From: Phycisphaeraceae bacterium
Lineage (GTDB): Bacteria; Planctomycetota; Phycisphaerae; Phycisphaerales; UBA1924
Assembly: GCA_019636655.1 (NCBI GenBank)
Contig: JAHBXB010000002.1
Coordinates: 260,537 to 324,536 of the forward strand
Direction: 5' to 3'
Length of the DNA stretch: 64,000 bases
Part shown: in pieces, positions 41,570 to 50,260 of the stretch
How the letters are laid out: each line of letters starts with the position of its first letter
How positions within the stretch are numbered: position 1 is the stretch's first letter
Position numbers and translations under genes: made by a program
Notes under the pieces: generated by a model
The model's database searches: none
Told to the model about the DNA's origin: nothing
Seen by the model: only the letters and a program-made list of their open reading frames with translations

Positions 41570-42571
41570 GTGCAACCAAAGAAGCCAGGTGACATGGTTG
41601 AGGGCTTCCGGGTGATGTCGGAGTTGGGGCGCGGCGCCGCCTCGCTCATCTACCTTGTCCTGGACCCGAAGACCAAGCAAGTCTGGGCGATCAAGCACGT
41701 CGCCAAGGAAACCCCCAAGGACCAGCGGTTCCTGGACCAGGCGGAGGCGGAGTACCAGATCGCCTCCCAGCTTGACCATCCCCGGATCCGAAAGATCGCC
41801 CGGATCATCAAGAAGAAGGACTCGATCGTTTCCCTCTCCGCCTCGGAGTTGTACCTGGTGATGGAGATGGTCGACGGGGCGAGCCTGGAGCGGAAGACAC
41901 CCCGGACCTTCGAGGAAGCCGCGGAGATCTTCGAGCAGGTCGCCGAGGCGATGGCCCACATGCACACCCGCGGCTTTGTCCATGCGGACATGAAGCCGAA
42001 CAACATCATCGTGGATGCCGAGGGGCACGCGAAGATCATCGACCTGGGCCAGTCGTGCAAGATCGGCACGGTCAAGGAACGGATACAGGGTACCCCCGAC
42101 TACATCGCTCCCGAGCAGGTGCACCGACGTGCCCTCAATGACAGGACCGATGTGTACAACCTCGGGGCCACGATGTACTGGGTGCTGACGCGCAAGTTCG
42201 TGCCGACGGCCCTGGCCAAGGGCGACTCGCTCGTCGGCTCGCTGGATGACCACCTGATCGAGCGGCCCAAGCGAACGATCGAGCTCAACCCACGGGTGCC
42301 CGAGTTGTTCGACCGGCTGATCATGGAGTGCGTCGAGGTCGAGCAGTCCAAGCGGCCGGACATGCCCTCGGTGGCTCAGCGGCTCAACCTCATCCGCGGC
42401 AAACTTGTGGCCGAGGGGGAACTGCGCAAGAGCGGCGTGCTCCCCAAGATCGAGGATCCGGCGGTCCGATCTGACAGCGACGACCGCGAGGCGGCGGACA
42501 ACGGACGCCCGGCGTCGACACGGCGCGATGCGGGCGATGGCGAGCCCAAACCGTCGCATCCCCGGGTGTGA
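41570..42571 (+). CDS. Hanks-type Ser/Thr protein kinase
   Basis: A 333-residue soluble kinase. Gly-rich loop 'LGRGAASLIYLV', ATP Lys in 'WAIKHV', catalytic loop 'FVHADMKPNNII' (HRD written HAD), metal motif 'IIDLG' (DLG for DFG), activation segment ending 'GTPDYIAPEQV', and 'DRTDVYNLGATMYWVLT' are all present over residues 13-280. The catalytic Asp and Lys are intact, so it should be active; the missing Arg of HRD suggests it does not need activation-loop phosphorylation. The last 50 residues are charged and probably disordered. No membrane or sensor domain. GTG start; stop overlaps the next gene by 4 bp. Confidence 0.85.
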   Translation: MQPKKPGDMVEGFRVMSELGRGAASLIYLVLDPKTKQVWAIKHVAKETPKDQRFLDQAEAEYQIASQLDHPRIRKIARIIKKKDSIVSLSASELYLVMEMVDGASLERKTPRTFEEAAEIFEQVAEAMAHMHTRGFVHADMKPNNIIVDAEGHAKIIDLGQSCKIGTVKERIQGTPDYIAPEQVHRRALNDRTDVYNLGATMYWVLTRKFVPTALAKGDSLVGSLDDHLIERPKRTIELNPRVPELFDRLIMECVEVEQSKRPDMPSVAQRLNLIRGKLVAEGELRKSGVLPKIEDPAVRSDSDDREAADNGRPASTRRDAGDGEPKPSHPRV

Positions 42572-43470
42572 TCCCGCTCTTCACCCAGCTTGACCTGACC
42601 AGCGCCGACGAGGTGACCCGCGTGCTGCTCGCCGCGGCCGAGGCCAACCGGACCGCGGCATGTCGAACCGGCTCGATCGACGTCATTCACGGACCTGGCA
42701 GGCTGGTGGCAACAGGGGACCTGCACGACAACCCGCTGCACCTTGCCAGGCTTGTGTCCGCGGCGGGGCTCGGCGGAACGACCGAGCGCCCGCCGTCGCA
42801 CCTCACGCTGCACGAGATCATCCACTCGGACCGGCTGGTGAACGGGATGGACTTCTCGTACCGGGCGCTGACTCGCGTCGCCGCGCTGAAGTCCGCGCAC
42901 CCGGAACATGTCCACACGCTGCTGGCCAACCACGAACTGTCGCAGGTGCTCGGCTCGGGGATTGTCAAGGACGGCGTACGGGTGGTCGAGGCATTCAGCG
43001 AGGCGGTCGATCAGGCGTTCGGGGAGCAGGCGGGGGTTGTGCACCAGGCGATCCGCGCGTTCATTCGCTCGATGCCGCTGGCCCTGCGGTGCGAGACCGG
43101 CGACGGTGCAATCCTGTGCGCCCACAGCCTTCCGGGGCCGGAGGTCATGGATCGGTTTGACGCTGGGGTGCTGTCGCGAGACCTCGTTGACGCGGATTTC
43201 GTACCGCGTCGGGGTTCGGCCCACCTGATGATCTGGGGCCGCGGCCACAAGGCCGAGCAGCTTCGATCCCTTGGCGAGCAGTGGAATGTCGGGCTGTTCG
43301 TGCTTGGTCACGAGAAGGCTGACTCGGGCTGGGCGGCGATCGAGCCCAACGCGGTGGTTCTGAACTCGGATCACGAACAAGGCGTGTATCTAGAACTCGA
43401 TCTGGCCGGCATTCCGGCGCTGGCATCTGTCGCCGGGTCTATCCACCCTCTATCCTCAACCACTATCTAG
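42568..43470 (+). CDS. Calcineurin-like metallophosphoesterase
   Basis: A 300-residue phosphoesterase. Metal-binding motifs: 'LVATGDLHDNPLHL' (GDxHDN), 'HTLLANHELSQ' (NHE), His in 'LCAHSLPGPEVM' and 'FVLGHEKADSGW' (GHE). This is the PPP-like order D-H, GDxxD, GNH(E/D), H, GH. It starts with GTG in the GTGA overlap with the kinase stop, so both are made together. A role as the phosphatase that reverses the kinase is inference; it might instead act on a nucleotide. Confidence 0.78.
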   Translation: MIPLFTQLDLTSADEVTRVLLAAAEANRTAACRTGSIDVIHGPGRLVATGDLHDNPLHLARLVSAAGLGGTTERPPSHLTLHEIIHSDRLVNGMDFSYRALTRVAALKSAHPEHVHTLLANHELSQVLGSGIVKDGVRVVEAFSEAVDQAFGEQAGVVHQAIRAFIRSMPLALRCETGDGAILCAHSLPGPEVMDRFDAGVLSRDLVDADFVPRRGSAHLMIWGRGHKAEQLRSLGEQWNVGLFVLGHEKADSGWAAIEPNAVVLNSDHEQGVYLELDLAGIPALASVAGSIHPLSSTTI

Positions 43471-43510
43471 TTGTTCTTATTCTATACGGATATTTGGCGA
43501 GTGATTCTGG

Positions 43511-43558
43511 CCACGAAGTCCGAATGGATACCTAAAGTTCGCTCGTCGTGGATTTTTT
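43511..43558 (+). terminator. Weak terminator after the phosphoesterase gene
   Basis: CCACGA (43511-43516) pairs with TCGTGG (43546-43551) around a large loop, followed by ATTTTTT. Confidence 0.4.
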
Positions 43559-43589
43559 CTGTATTTTGCGTCACGCTATCGCTGTGACT

Positions 43590-43749
43590 CAGGCCTATTG
43601 AGATGGCCGGCGGTCCAGACGTCGCCGTGGCGGGTTCAACCCGCCCTGATCGGTCGACCGCGTCGTCGACCTATCAGGCCGCTTTGAGTCCACGAGATTG
43701 GAGTATCTCTCGCGAGACCCCCGCCATGGCGCGGGGGCCTCGCGTTTTT
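43590..43749 (+). ncRNA. Candidate structured small RNA with intrinsic terminator
   Basis: A run of hairpins without coding frame: CGGCG/CGCCG (43608-43612/43623-43627), GGCGGG-ttcaa-CCCGCC (43629-43645), a 13-bp hairpin CCTGAT.GGTCGAC/GTCGACC.ATCAGG (43645-43678, one mismatch), GAGAT-tggagt-ATCTC (43694-43709), then a terminator with CGCGAG/CTCGCG plus 7 more pairs and TTTTT (43711-43749). It does not show the signature sequences of tmRNA, RNase P RNA, 6S or SRP RNA that I could recognise. It could be a free sRNA or an attenuator upstream of glyA; glyA seems to have a separate promoter. Confidence 0.5.
43711..43749 (+). terminator. Strong intrinsic terminator of the candidate RNA
   Basis: Stem CGCGAG-a-CCCCCGC / GCGGGGG-c-CTCGCG with a 6-nt loop, directly followed by TTTTT. 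Confidence 0.85.
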
Positions 43750-43799
43750 GGGTGTTGAGGATCGTTCAGGCGTGATCTCTCCGCGGTGAGGGGGCTGTT

Positions 43800-43805
43800 T
43801 ATGAT
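43800..43805 (+). promoter_or_regulatory. -10 box TATGAT, leaderless start of glyA
   Basis: TATGAT-CGTGC-ATG (43811): a five-base gap after the terminator at 43749. Confidence 0.6.
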
Positions 43806-43810
43806 CGTGC

Positions 43811-45121
43811 ATGAGTCACAGCACCATCGCGAATGACCTCTTGAGCCTCTTGAGCACGTGCGATCCAGAGATCGGCTCGCTTCTCTCGAAGGAACGGGAC
43901 CGGCAGGAACACACGCTCGAACTCATCGCCTCGGAGAATCACGTCTCCGCGGCCGTGATGCACACGATGGGGTCGTGGCTGACTAACAAGTACGCAGAGG
44001 GGTACCCCGGAGCCCGGTACTACGGCGGCTGCGAGTTCCACGACGAGATCGAGACGATCGCCCGGGACCGGGCCAAGCAGCTCTTCGGGTGCCGGTTCGC
44101 GAACGTGCAGCCGCACTCGGGGGCGCAGGCGAACATGGCCGCGTTCATGGCGACAATGCAGCCGGGGGACACCTTCGCGTCTCTGGTGCTCAAGGACGGC
44201 GGGCACCTTTCCCACGGGATGAAGATCAACTTCTCCGGCACATTCTTCAAGCCGGTGCACTACCCCCTCCACTACGACAAGGCCCACCCCGAGCATGAGC
44301 GGATCGACTACGACGCGCTCCGGAGTGTCTGCCTGGAGCACAGGCCCAGGGCGATCCTGTGCGGCTATTCGGCGTATCCGCGGGTGATCGACTTTGCACG
44401 GTTCCGGCAGGTGGCCGACGAAGTCGGGGCGTTGCTGGTCGCTGACATCGCGCACATCGCGGGGCTGGTCGCCGCGGGTGTGCACCCGAGCCCGTTCCCG
44501 CATGCACACGTGGTGACCACGACCACGCACAAGACGCTCCGCGGCCCCCGGGGCGGGCTCATCATGACCGACGACGAGGAGCTGGCCAAGAAGATCGACA
44601 AGGCGCTCTTTCCCGGAGTCCAGGGCGGGCCGCTGATGCATGTGATTGCGAGCAAGGCTGTCGCGTTCGGCGAGGCCCTGCGGCCGGAGTTCAGGGCGTA
44701 TGCCAAGCAGGTGGTGGCGAACGCGAAGGCGCTCGCCTCAGCGCTGATCAGCCACGGCTACCGGATCACCAGTGGCGGAACCGACAACCACTTGATGCTG
44801 GTCGACCTGCGGGCGAGAAACGAGAACCTGACCGGCTCTGACGCGGAGAAGTGGCTCGAGACCGCCGGGATTGTGTGCAACAAGAACGGCATCCCGGATG
44901 ACCCGCGGCCGCCGCGTGTGACGAGCGGGCTCAGGCTGGGCACGCCGGCGGTTACGACACGGGGCCTGAGGGAAGGGGATCTCAAGCAGGTCGCGAAGTG
45001 GATTGACCAAGTTTTGGGGTCCAACGGAGATGCTGCAACCTGTGCTCAAGTGCGGGGGGAGGTCCGGTCGATGTGCCAGAGGTTCGCGATGCCGGGTTCT
45101 GGGACTGTCGGCGGCCGGTAG
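43811..45121 (+). CDS. glyA: Serine hydroxymethyltransferase
   Basis: A 436-residue PLP enzyme converting serine and tetrahydrofolate to glycine and 5,10-methylene-THF. '[11 protein letters not shown]', '[15 protein letters not shown]', '[19 protein letters not shown]' and the PLP-Lys motif '[15 protein letters not shown]' are all canonical. C-terminal '[17 protein letters not shown]' also matches. The extreme C-terminus is slightly longer than usual. Predicted leaderless. serA, which makes serine, is about 9 kb away; threonine aldolase at 9529 offers another glycine source. Confidence 0.94.
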   Translation: MSHSTIANDLLSLLSTCDPEIGSLLSKERDRQEHTLELIASENHVSAAVMHTMGSWLTNKYAEGYPGARYYGGCEFHDEIETIARDRAKQLFGCRFANVQPHSGAQANMAAFMATMQPGDTFASLVLKDGGHLSHGMKINFSGTFFKPVHYPLHYDKAHPEHERIDYDALRSVCLEHRPRAILCGYSAYPRVIDFARFRQVADEVGALLVADIAHIAGLVAAGVHPSPFPHAHVVTTTTHKTLRGPRGGLIMTDDEELAKKIDKALFPGVQGGPLMHVIASKAVAFGEALRPEFRAYAKQVVANAKALASALISHGYRITSGGTDNHLMLVDLRARNENLTGSDAEKWLETAGIVCNKNGIPDDPRPPRVTSGLRLGTPAVTTRGLREGDLKQVAKWIDQVLGSNGDAATCAQVRGEVRSMCQRFAMPGSGTVGGR

Positions 45122-45168
45122 GGCCGGGGCCTGTCTCCGAAGCGGCGCCGGCCTCGGAGACCTGGCAG

Positions 45169-45594
45169 ATGCAGATCGAGCAAGCAGCGGCGGTGCCCAT
45201 CCGGATGTCCCGACGCGGCGAGCCCCGGGTGCTGCTGGTCACGACCAGCAGCGGCCAATGGGGCGTGCCCAAGGGGCATGTCGAGGATGGGGAGGAGCAC
45301 GACGAGTGCGCCCAGCGCGAGGCGATGGAGGAGGCGGGGGTGTTGGGGAGTATGGTGCTGCCGCACGTCGGGCAGTTCCGCTACGTGCGTGATGCCGAGG
45401 TGCACCGCGTCCGGGTCTACACGATGATGGTCGACGAGTTGCTCAGCGACTGGCCGGAGAAAGGGTTGCGGCGGCGGGCGTGGGTCACGTTGCGGGAGGC
45501 CCAGCGGCTGGTCGCGCGGCCGGGCCTGCGGCAGGTGCTCCGGCTGATGCACGGGGCAAGGCTGCCCGCGGCCGAGCTGCGCCGGGCGGTCTAG
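45169..45594 (+). CDS. NUDIX hydrolase
   Basis: A 141-residue NUDIX protein. The NUDIX box 'GHVEDGEEHDECAQREAMEEAGV' pattern (G-x5-E-x7-REUxEExGU) is complete around residues 38-60, preceded by 'GQWGVPK', which resembles diphosphoinositol-polyphosphate or Ap4A hydrolases. It probably cleaves a nucleoside or inositol diphosphate. The start is uncertain: ATG at 45169 with GGAG upstream is chosen; GTG at 45073 would overlap glyA by 49 bp and add 32 residues without clear fold. Confidence 0.8.
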   Translation: MQIEQAAAVPIRMSRRGEPRVLLVTTSSGQWGVPKGHVEDGEEHDECAQREAMEEAGVLGSMVLPHVGQFRYVRDAEVHRVRVYTMMVDELLSDWPEKGLRRRAWVTLREAQRLVARPGLRQVLRLMHGARLPAAELRRAV

Positions 45595-45679
45595 GTCCGG
45601 TTCGGCTCCGTCGCGGCCGGTGGTATGCTCTGCCAACGCGGGCCGGGCTTCCTGGCATCCGCGGCGAGCGAGTGCCACC

Positions 45680-46351
45680 ATGCCAGCCAAGGCTGTGAAG
45701 TCGAGGTCGTTGTACAGCGTCCACCCCGGGGTCCGCATGGTCCAGGATTGGGTGGCGTCGCTGCGCGAGAAGACCGGCCGCTCGCTCGACGAGTGGATCG
45801 ACCTCACGAAGAACAAGGGACCTCGCTCGGTCAAGGATCGGCGCGAGTGGCTCAAGGCTGAGCACGGGATGGGCACGAACGCGGCATGGTGGATCGCCGA
45901 ACGGGCCGACGGCAAGGGCGTCGAGGAGGACACCGCCGAGGGCTATCTCGAGGCCGCGGAACGCCATGTCGAAGGGCAATACTCGGGAAAGCGGTCGGCG
46001 CTACGGCCGCTGTACGACCGGTTGCTGGCGATCGGGCTGAGTGCAGGGGCCGATGTGAAGGCGTGCCCGTGCAAGACGATGGTTCCGCTGTACCGCAACC
46101 ACGTCTTCGCGCAGATCAAGGCGACCACGACCGCACGGATCGACCTCGGGCTGGCGCTGGGCAGCATGCCGGCATCAAAGATCCCAAAGCGGCTGATCGA
46201 CACCGGGGGGAAGGCGAAGAAGGACCGGATCACGCACCGGATCGAGATCCAAGGGGCGAGTGATATCGATGACACTGTGATGAAGTGGCTCAAGGCGGCC
46301 TATGACCTCGACTCGATCGAGACGCCGTCGCGGTCGCCGAAGTTCAGATGA
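45680..46351 (+). CDS. DUF4287/DUF5655 domain protein
   Basis: The product is 223 residues. Residues 15-80 match DUF4287 ('WVASLREKTGRSLDEWIDLTK ... WLKAEHGMGTNAAWWI'). Residues about 100-220 match the DUF5655-type C-terminal domain ('LYDRLLAIGLSAGADVKACPCKTMVPLYRN ... FAQIKATTTARIDLGLAL'). The function of these domains is unknown; some occur near transport or stress genes. The start ATG at 45680 begins the folded region. The stop overlaps an in-frame ATG of the next gene by 4 bp. Confidence 0.78.
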   Translation: MPAKAVKSRSLYSVHPGVRMVQDWVASLREKTGRSLDEWIDLTKNKGPRSVKDRREWLKAEHGMGTNAAWWIAERADGKGVEEDTAEGYLEAAERHVEGQYSGKRSALRPLYDRLLAIGLSAGADVKACPCKTMVPLYRNHVFAQIKATTTARIDLGLALGSMPASKIPKRLIDTGGKAKKDRITHRIEIQGASDIDDTVMKWLKAAYDLDSIETPSRSPKFR

Positions 46352-46395
46352 TCCTTCGCCAGCGTCCGGCGACTCCGCCGGAAGACGGAGCCCGC

Positions 46396-47709
46396 ATGCA
46401 ATCGGACCGACGCCCCCAATTCGCCTGGTTGCTCGTGGTGGCCGTGTGCCTGGCCGGCTGCGGTCGCCCCACACTCGTCACCACGCCCTACGTGGTGCAG
46501 GCGGAGGGGCCGTCGCACTTCGATTCGACCCCGCCGGAAGATCGCACAGCGAGCATCCGGGTGCTGTACGTCACGGACCGCGCCGCGGAGGATGATGACG
46601 ACGGCCGTCGTTACGGCTATGGACGCAGCCGCGGGCTTGAATGGGGCACGGCACAGGTTGACCTCGACCCGGCGCCGACGTGGGAACAACTCGTTGAGGA
46701 CAGCACCACCGGAGATCGGAGTCGCTCGTACGAGCTGGACGTTGGCCTGATCACGCCGATGGGAGCAATCGGGGCGATTGGCAAGCGCCAGGCGTTCTCC
46801 GATGGCCGGGCCGAATACACGGCCGCCGCACTGGACGAGGTCCGCGCCGAGTTCGCCCCGCTTCAGACCGAGATCGACCGGCGCCTGGCGGCCACTTCGA
46901 GCAAGGACGTGTACGTCTTTGTCCACGGGTTCAACAACAGTTTCGACGACGCGGTGCTCAGGTGGGCGCAGGTCTGGCACTTCATGGGGCGGGTGGGGGT
47001 GCCGATCGTGTACTCATGGCCGGCCGGGTTCGGAGGCCCGTTCGGATACGCCTACGACCGCGAGTCCGGCGAGTTCACCGTGCTGCACCTGAAGATGCTG
47101 CTCACGGTCCTGGCCGAGGATCCGGCGATCGAGCGGATCCACGTGATCGCGCACAGCCGCGGAACGGACGTCGCGACCACAGCAATCCGGGAACTGGCGA
47201 TCCGGACCCGCACGGCGACCGGGATCGCGGGGAGCGGCCTGAAGCTCGAGACGCTTGTGCTCGCCGCGCCGGACCTGGACCTGGAGGTGTTTACGGTCCG
47301 GTTCATCGAGGAGAACGCCTTCGCGGCGGTGAAGCGCCTCGTGATCTACTCCCGGAAGGACGATGGCGCCCTGGGGATCGCCCAGTGGCTGTTCAGCAGC
47401 GACCGGCGGCTCGGAGACACGAGGACCACGGACATCAAGCCCGAGGCGGCCCGGCGCCTGCAGGAGTACGGGGCGATCGAGTTCATCGACTGCGACGTCT
47501 CGGGATTCTCGAGTTCGCACGCCTACGCGTTCGAGCACCCCGCGGCGCTGTCCGACCTTATCCTGGTGCTGCGTGCGCAGTGTGCTGCGGGCGAAGCGAC
47601 GGCGCGACCCCTGGAGCAACCGGCACCGGGCCTGTGGCGGCTGACCAATACCTACAGGTCGCAGGTTCAGGCGCCCAGCGAACCCACGGGACCCCGGCTC
47701 GACCCATAG
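46396..47709 (+). CDS. DUF900-type alpha/beta-hydrolase lipoprotein
   Basis: The product is 437 residues. The signal 'FAWLLVVAVCLAGC' carries a lipobox. The hydrolase core has 'VYVFVHGFNNSFDDAVLRWAQ' (oxyanion-loop HG), nucleophile elbow 'VIAHSRGTD' (Ser in AHSRG), and 'LVLAAPDLDLEVF' after the acid region, as in DUF900 family proteins. It probably acts as an esterase or lipase outside the cytoplasm. An in-frame ATG at 46348 overlaps the previous stop; 46396 is preferred because ACGGAG precedes it and the signal peptide begins there. Confidence 0.8.
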   Translation: MQSDRRPQFAWLLVVAVCLAGCGRPTLVTTPYVVQAEGPSHFDSTPPEDRTASIRVLYVTDRAAEDDDDGRRYGYGRSRGLEWGTAQVDLDPAPTWEQLVEDSTTGDRSRSYELDVGLITPMGAIGAIGKRQAFSDGRAEYTAAALDEVRAEFAPLQTEIDRRLAATSSKDVYVFVHGFNNSFDDAVLRWAQVWHFMGRVGVPIVYSWPAGFGGPFGYAYDRESGEFTVLHLKMLLTVLAEDPAIERIHVIAHSRGTDVATTAIRELAIRTRTATGIAGSGLKLETLVLAAPDLDLEVFTVRFIEENAFAAVKRLVIYSRKDDGALGIAQWLFSSDRRLGDTRTTDIKPEAARRLQEYGAIEFIDCDVSGFSSSHAYAFEHPAALSDLILVLRAQCAAGEATARPLEQPAPGLWRLTNTYRSQVQAPSEPTGPRLDP

Positions 47710-47722
47710 CGGGCGTCGTTCA

Positions 47723-48361
47723 TCAGGTCGAGGGAGAATCGGCGCCGCCGGACCCTTCCTTCTTGTTCCTCGGCATCTGCCGGAGCACCTTGTCGACCAG
47801 GCCGTAGTCCAGCATCTCCTGGTCGTCGAGCCACTTGTTCCGGTCGCAGTCGAGAGCGATGCGATCGATGGGCTGGCCCGTGGCCTCGGCGTAGATCTGG
47901 TACAGGCGGTCGCGAATGCGGAGCATCTCGCGCGCTTCGATCTCCAGATCGGTCGCCTGGCCCTCGAGCACGCCGCCGATGAGGGGCTGGTGCATGAGGT
48001 TGCGGGCGTTGGGCAGCGTGAACCGCTTGCCCTTGGTGCCGGCGCAGGCGAGGACGGAGCCCATGGAGGCGGCCTGGCCGATGATGTACGTCGCGACGTC
48101 GCACTGCACGAACTTCATCGTGTCCAGGATGCCCAGGCCGGCCGAGACCGAGCCGCCGGGGGAGTTGATGTAGAAATGGATGTCGCTCTTGGGATCCTCG
48201 TTGGCGAGGAACAGCAGCTGCGCGACGATGAGGTTCGCGGACTCGTCCATGACGGGACCGCCGAGGAAGATGATGCGGTCCTTGAGCAGGCGCGAGTAGA
48301 TGTCGTACGCCCGCTCGCCGCGGCCGGACTGCTCGATGACGATGGGAACCAGGTAGGACAT
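47723..48361 (-). CDS. clpP: ATP-dependent Clp protease proteolytic subunit ClpP (copy 1)
   Basis: A 212-residue serine peptidase that forms the 14-subunit barrel fed by ClpX/ClpA. Catalytic Ser in 'QAASMGSVL', His in 'NARNLMHQP', Asp in 'DCDRNKW'. '[24 protein letters not shown]' is the typical handle region. The last ten residues are Ser/Gly-rich. The start follows CGAGG. It is followed 13 bp later by the end of the convergent hydrolase gene. A second ClpP gene lies 120 bp upstream on the same strand. Confidence 0.93.
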   Translation of the reverse strand: MSYLVPIVIEQSGRGERAYDIYSRLLKDRIIFLGGPVMDESANLIVAQLLFLANEDPKSDIHFYINSPGGSVSAGLGILDTMKFVQCDVATYIIGQAASMGSVLACAGTKGKRFTLPNARNLMHQPLIGGVLEGQATDLEIEAREMLRIRDRLYQIYAEATGQPIDRIALDCDRNKWLDDQEMLDYGLVDKVLRQMPRNKKEGSGGADSPST

Positions 48362-48480
48362 AGGGGCCTCGTGTCGTATTCGCCTGGGCAGGAGGCGTCA
48401 GGAACGGGTAACAGGCTCGGCGATGCCGGGGTGCCCGGCGGTCGCCCGGCGCCTGTCGGCGATGCCGGACGCCGTTTCGA

Positions 48481-49056
48481 TCACTTCTTCGGATCCTCGA
48501 TGACCTCGTCCACCAGGCCGTAGGCCTTCGCCTCGGCCGCGGTGAAGTACTTGTCGCGCTCTGAGTCTCGACGCACGATCTCCTCGGACTGACCGGTGTG
48601 GCGGGACAGGATCCGGATCAGTTCGTTCTTGGACTTGATGATCTGCTCGGCCTGGATCTTGATGTCCTCGGTCTGGCCGTAGACACCGCCGTAGGGCTGG
48701 TGGGTCATCACCTTGGCGTGGGGGAGGATGAACCTCCGGCCCTTCTCGCCCGCGGTGAGCAGCACGGCCCCGCCGGAATAGGCGCGACCGAGGCAGTAGG
48801 TCGAAACCGGAGAAGAGAGGAATCGCATTGTATCGTAGATGGCCAGCGTGTCGTCCACGGCGCCGCCCGGCGAGTTGATATAAAAGTTGATCTCCTGGCC
48901 CTTTTTTTGGTTCTCCAGGTAGAGCATCTGCATCATGACCCGGGCGGCCGAGGCCTGGTTGATCTCGCCGATCAGGAAGACGACCCGGTTTTCGAGCAAG
49001 AGCTCGTCGATCGTCATTTCCCGGGTGCGCTGGTAGGTCACGTTCGCTGCTGGCAT
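48481..49056 (-). CDS. ClpP-like protease subunit (copy 2)
   Basis: A 191-residue ClpP paralogue. '[22 protein letters not shown]' is conserved, the Ser motif is 'GRAYSGGAVLL' (Tyr-Ser in place of Ala-Ser, catalytic Ser kept), His in 'HAKVMTHQP', and Asp in 'DSERDKYF'. So the triad is intact but the active-site surroundings differ from copy 1; the two may form mixed rings as in other bacteria with paired ClpPs. ATG at 49056 follows CGGAG. A TATAGT box (49183-49178) lies about 120 nt upstream. Confidence 0.88.
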   Translation of the reverse strand: MPAANVTYQRTREMTIDELLLENRVVFLIGEINQASAARVMMQMLYLENQKKGQEINFYINSPGGAVDDTLAIYDTMRFLSSPVSTYCLGRAYSGGAVLLTAGEKGRRFILPHAKVMTHQPYGGVYGQTEDIKIQAEQIIKSKNELIRILSRHTGQSEEIVRRDSERDKYFTAAEAKAYGLVDEVIEDPKK

Positions 49057-49177
49057 GCATCCGCTCCGTCGTCCCCCGCTGCTGACTCGTCCCTGCTGAC
49101 CCCAGGCGGGATCGCGCCGGGCCGCTCCCGGCGAGCCCTTCTGGGCCGCCGAATCCGGCCCAGGGAGGGATTGGGCC

Positions 49178-49183
49178 ACTATA
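49178..49183 (-). promoter_or_regulatory. -10 box TATAGT in GGGCTATAGT context
   Basis: On the minus strand, about 122 nt upstream of the second clpP start, in the same GGGCTATANT word as at 2850 and 21792. Confidence 0.45.
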
Positions 49184-49297
49184 GCCCGGGGTAAATCGGC
49201 AAAGGGCCCTTACGAATGGAGCCAAGGATCTGATTGTCAGCGCGCCCGACGCCCTGTAGCATTGCCCCTCTGCGAACGCCGCCACCGGAGCGCAAGT

Positions 49298-50137
49298 TTG
49301 GCCACCGCCGTTATCAGCGACATTCACGCCAACCTCGAGGCGTTGCAGACCGTGCTCGCCGAGATCGATTCCCGGCGCGCGGCGGGCGTCCCGATCACCC
49401 GGATCATCTCGCTGGGCGACATCGTCGGGTACGGCCCGGACCCCCTCCAATGCGTGGACCTGGTCCGCGAACGGTGCGAGTGGTCGCTCATGGGCAACCA
49501 CGACTTCGGCGTGCTGTACGAGCCGACGAACTTCAACCCGGGGGCCGAGGCCGCGGCGTATTGGACCCGCGAACAGTTCGATGCGGAGACCGACGAGTCC
49601 CGGCGCAAGGCCCGATACGACTTCCTTGATCGCCTCCGCGTGCGCGTGGTCGATACCACTTGGGCCAAGGACCCCGGGCTGACGCTGCTGGCGGTCCACG
49701 GCTCGCCCCGGCGGCCCATCAACGAATACATCTTCCCGGATGACGTGGTCACCGCGCCCGACAAGGTGACGACGATCTTCGAGCGTGTCCCCCGCCTGTG
49801 CATCGTGGGCCACACCCATTTTCCGGGCGTCTTTACGGATGAGCCGGACTTCTATCCTCCCAATGAACTGACCGACGGCATCTACCGGTTCACCGAGGGG
49901 GAGAAGGCGATCATCAACGTGGGAAGCGTCGGTCAGCCCCGGGACCAGGACCCCCGCGCAAGCTTCGTGATCCTCTACCCGCCCGGAGAAGGGGCCGCGG
50001 ACACGAACAACGGCTCCAGCGCCGGGTACGCCGAGTTTGTGCGGGTCGAGTACAACATCGATTCCACCGCGAACAAGATCAAGGCCATCCCGCAGCTCAA
50101 CGACTGGCTCGGCGATCGGCTGTACGAGGGCCGCTGA
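49298..50137 (+). CDS. Metallophosphoesterase (YfcE/MPP family)
   Basis: A 279-residue calcineurin-like phosphoesterase. 'AVISDIHANLEALQTVL' (D-x-H), 'ISLGDIVGYGPDP' (GD), 'SLMGNHDFGVLY' (GNHD), 'VHGSP' and 'LCIVGHTHFPGVF' (GHTH) complete the metal site. The fold lacks a signal peptide, so it is cytosolic. Start: TTG at 49298 with CGGAG 7 nt upstream, chosen because the fold begins at the next codon. The yidC start follows 123 bp later on the same strand. Confidence 0.82.
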   Translation: MATAVISDIHANLEALQTVLAEIDSRRAAGVPITRIISLGDIVGYGPDPLQCVDLVRERCEWSLMGNHDFGVLYEPTNFNPGAEAAAYWTREQFDAETDESRRKARYDFLDRLRVRVVDTTWAKDPGLTLLAVHGSPRRPINEYIFPDDVVTAPDKVTTIFERVPRLCIVGHTHFPGVFTDEPDFYPPNELTDGIYRFTEGEKAIINVGSVGQPRDQDPRASFVILYPPGEGAADTNNGSSAGYAEFVRVEYNIDSTANKIKAIPQLNDWLGDRLYEGR

Positions 50138-50260
50138 CGGCCCGCGGCGGAACGCCGGGGCTGCTCTTCCAAACTGGGTATGCTTCGGACCCGGCTGGTG
50201 TTCCGGGCCGGCCTGTCGCCCGCCCGCAACGCCGCCGAAGCCCAGGAAGTCGATCCAGAC

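Larger units (their letters stand above)
43471..43810 (+). other. 340-bp gene-free region upstream of glyA
   Basis: Holds, in order: an AT-rich end with a weak terminator for the phosphoesterase operon (43511-43558), the candidate structured RNA (43590-43749), and the glyA promoter (43800-43805). No open frame has coding character. Confidence 0.6.

Noticed and set aside
43629-43645. A GGTTCAA T-loop-like sequence suggesting a tRNA
   Set aside because: The stem closes with a 5-nt loop and no D-arm, anticodon arm or acceptor stem can be drawn around it.
43590-43749. Identification as tmRNA, RNase P RNA, 6S RNA, SRP RNA or a glycine riboswitch
   Set aside because: None of the conserved sequence elements of these RNAs that I know is present; kept as an unassigned RNA candidate.
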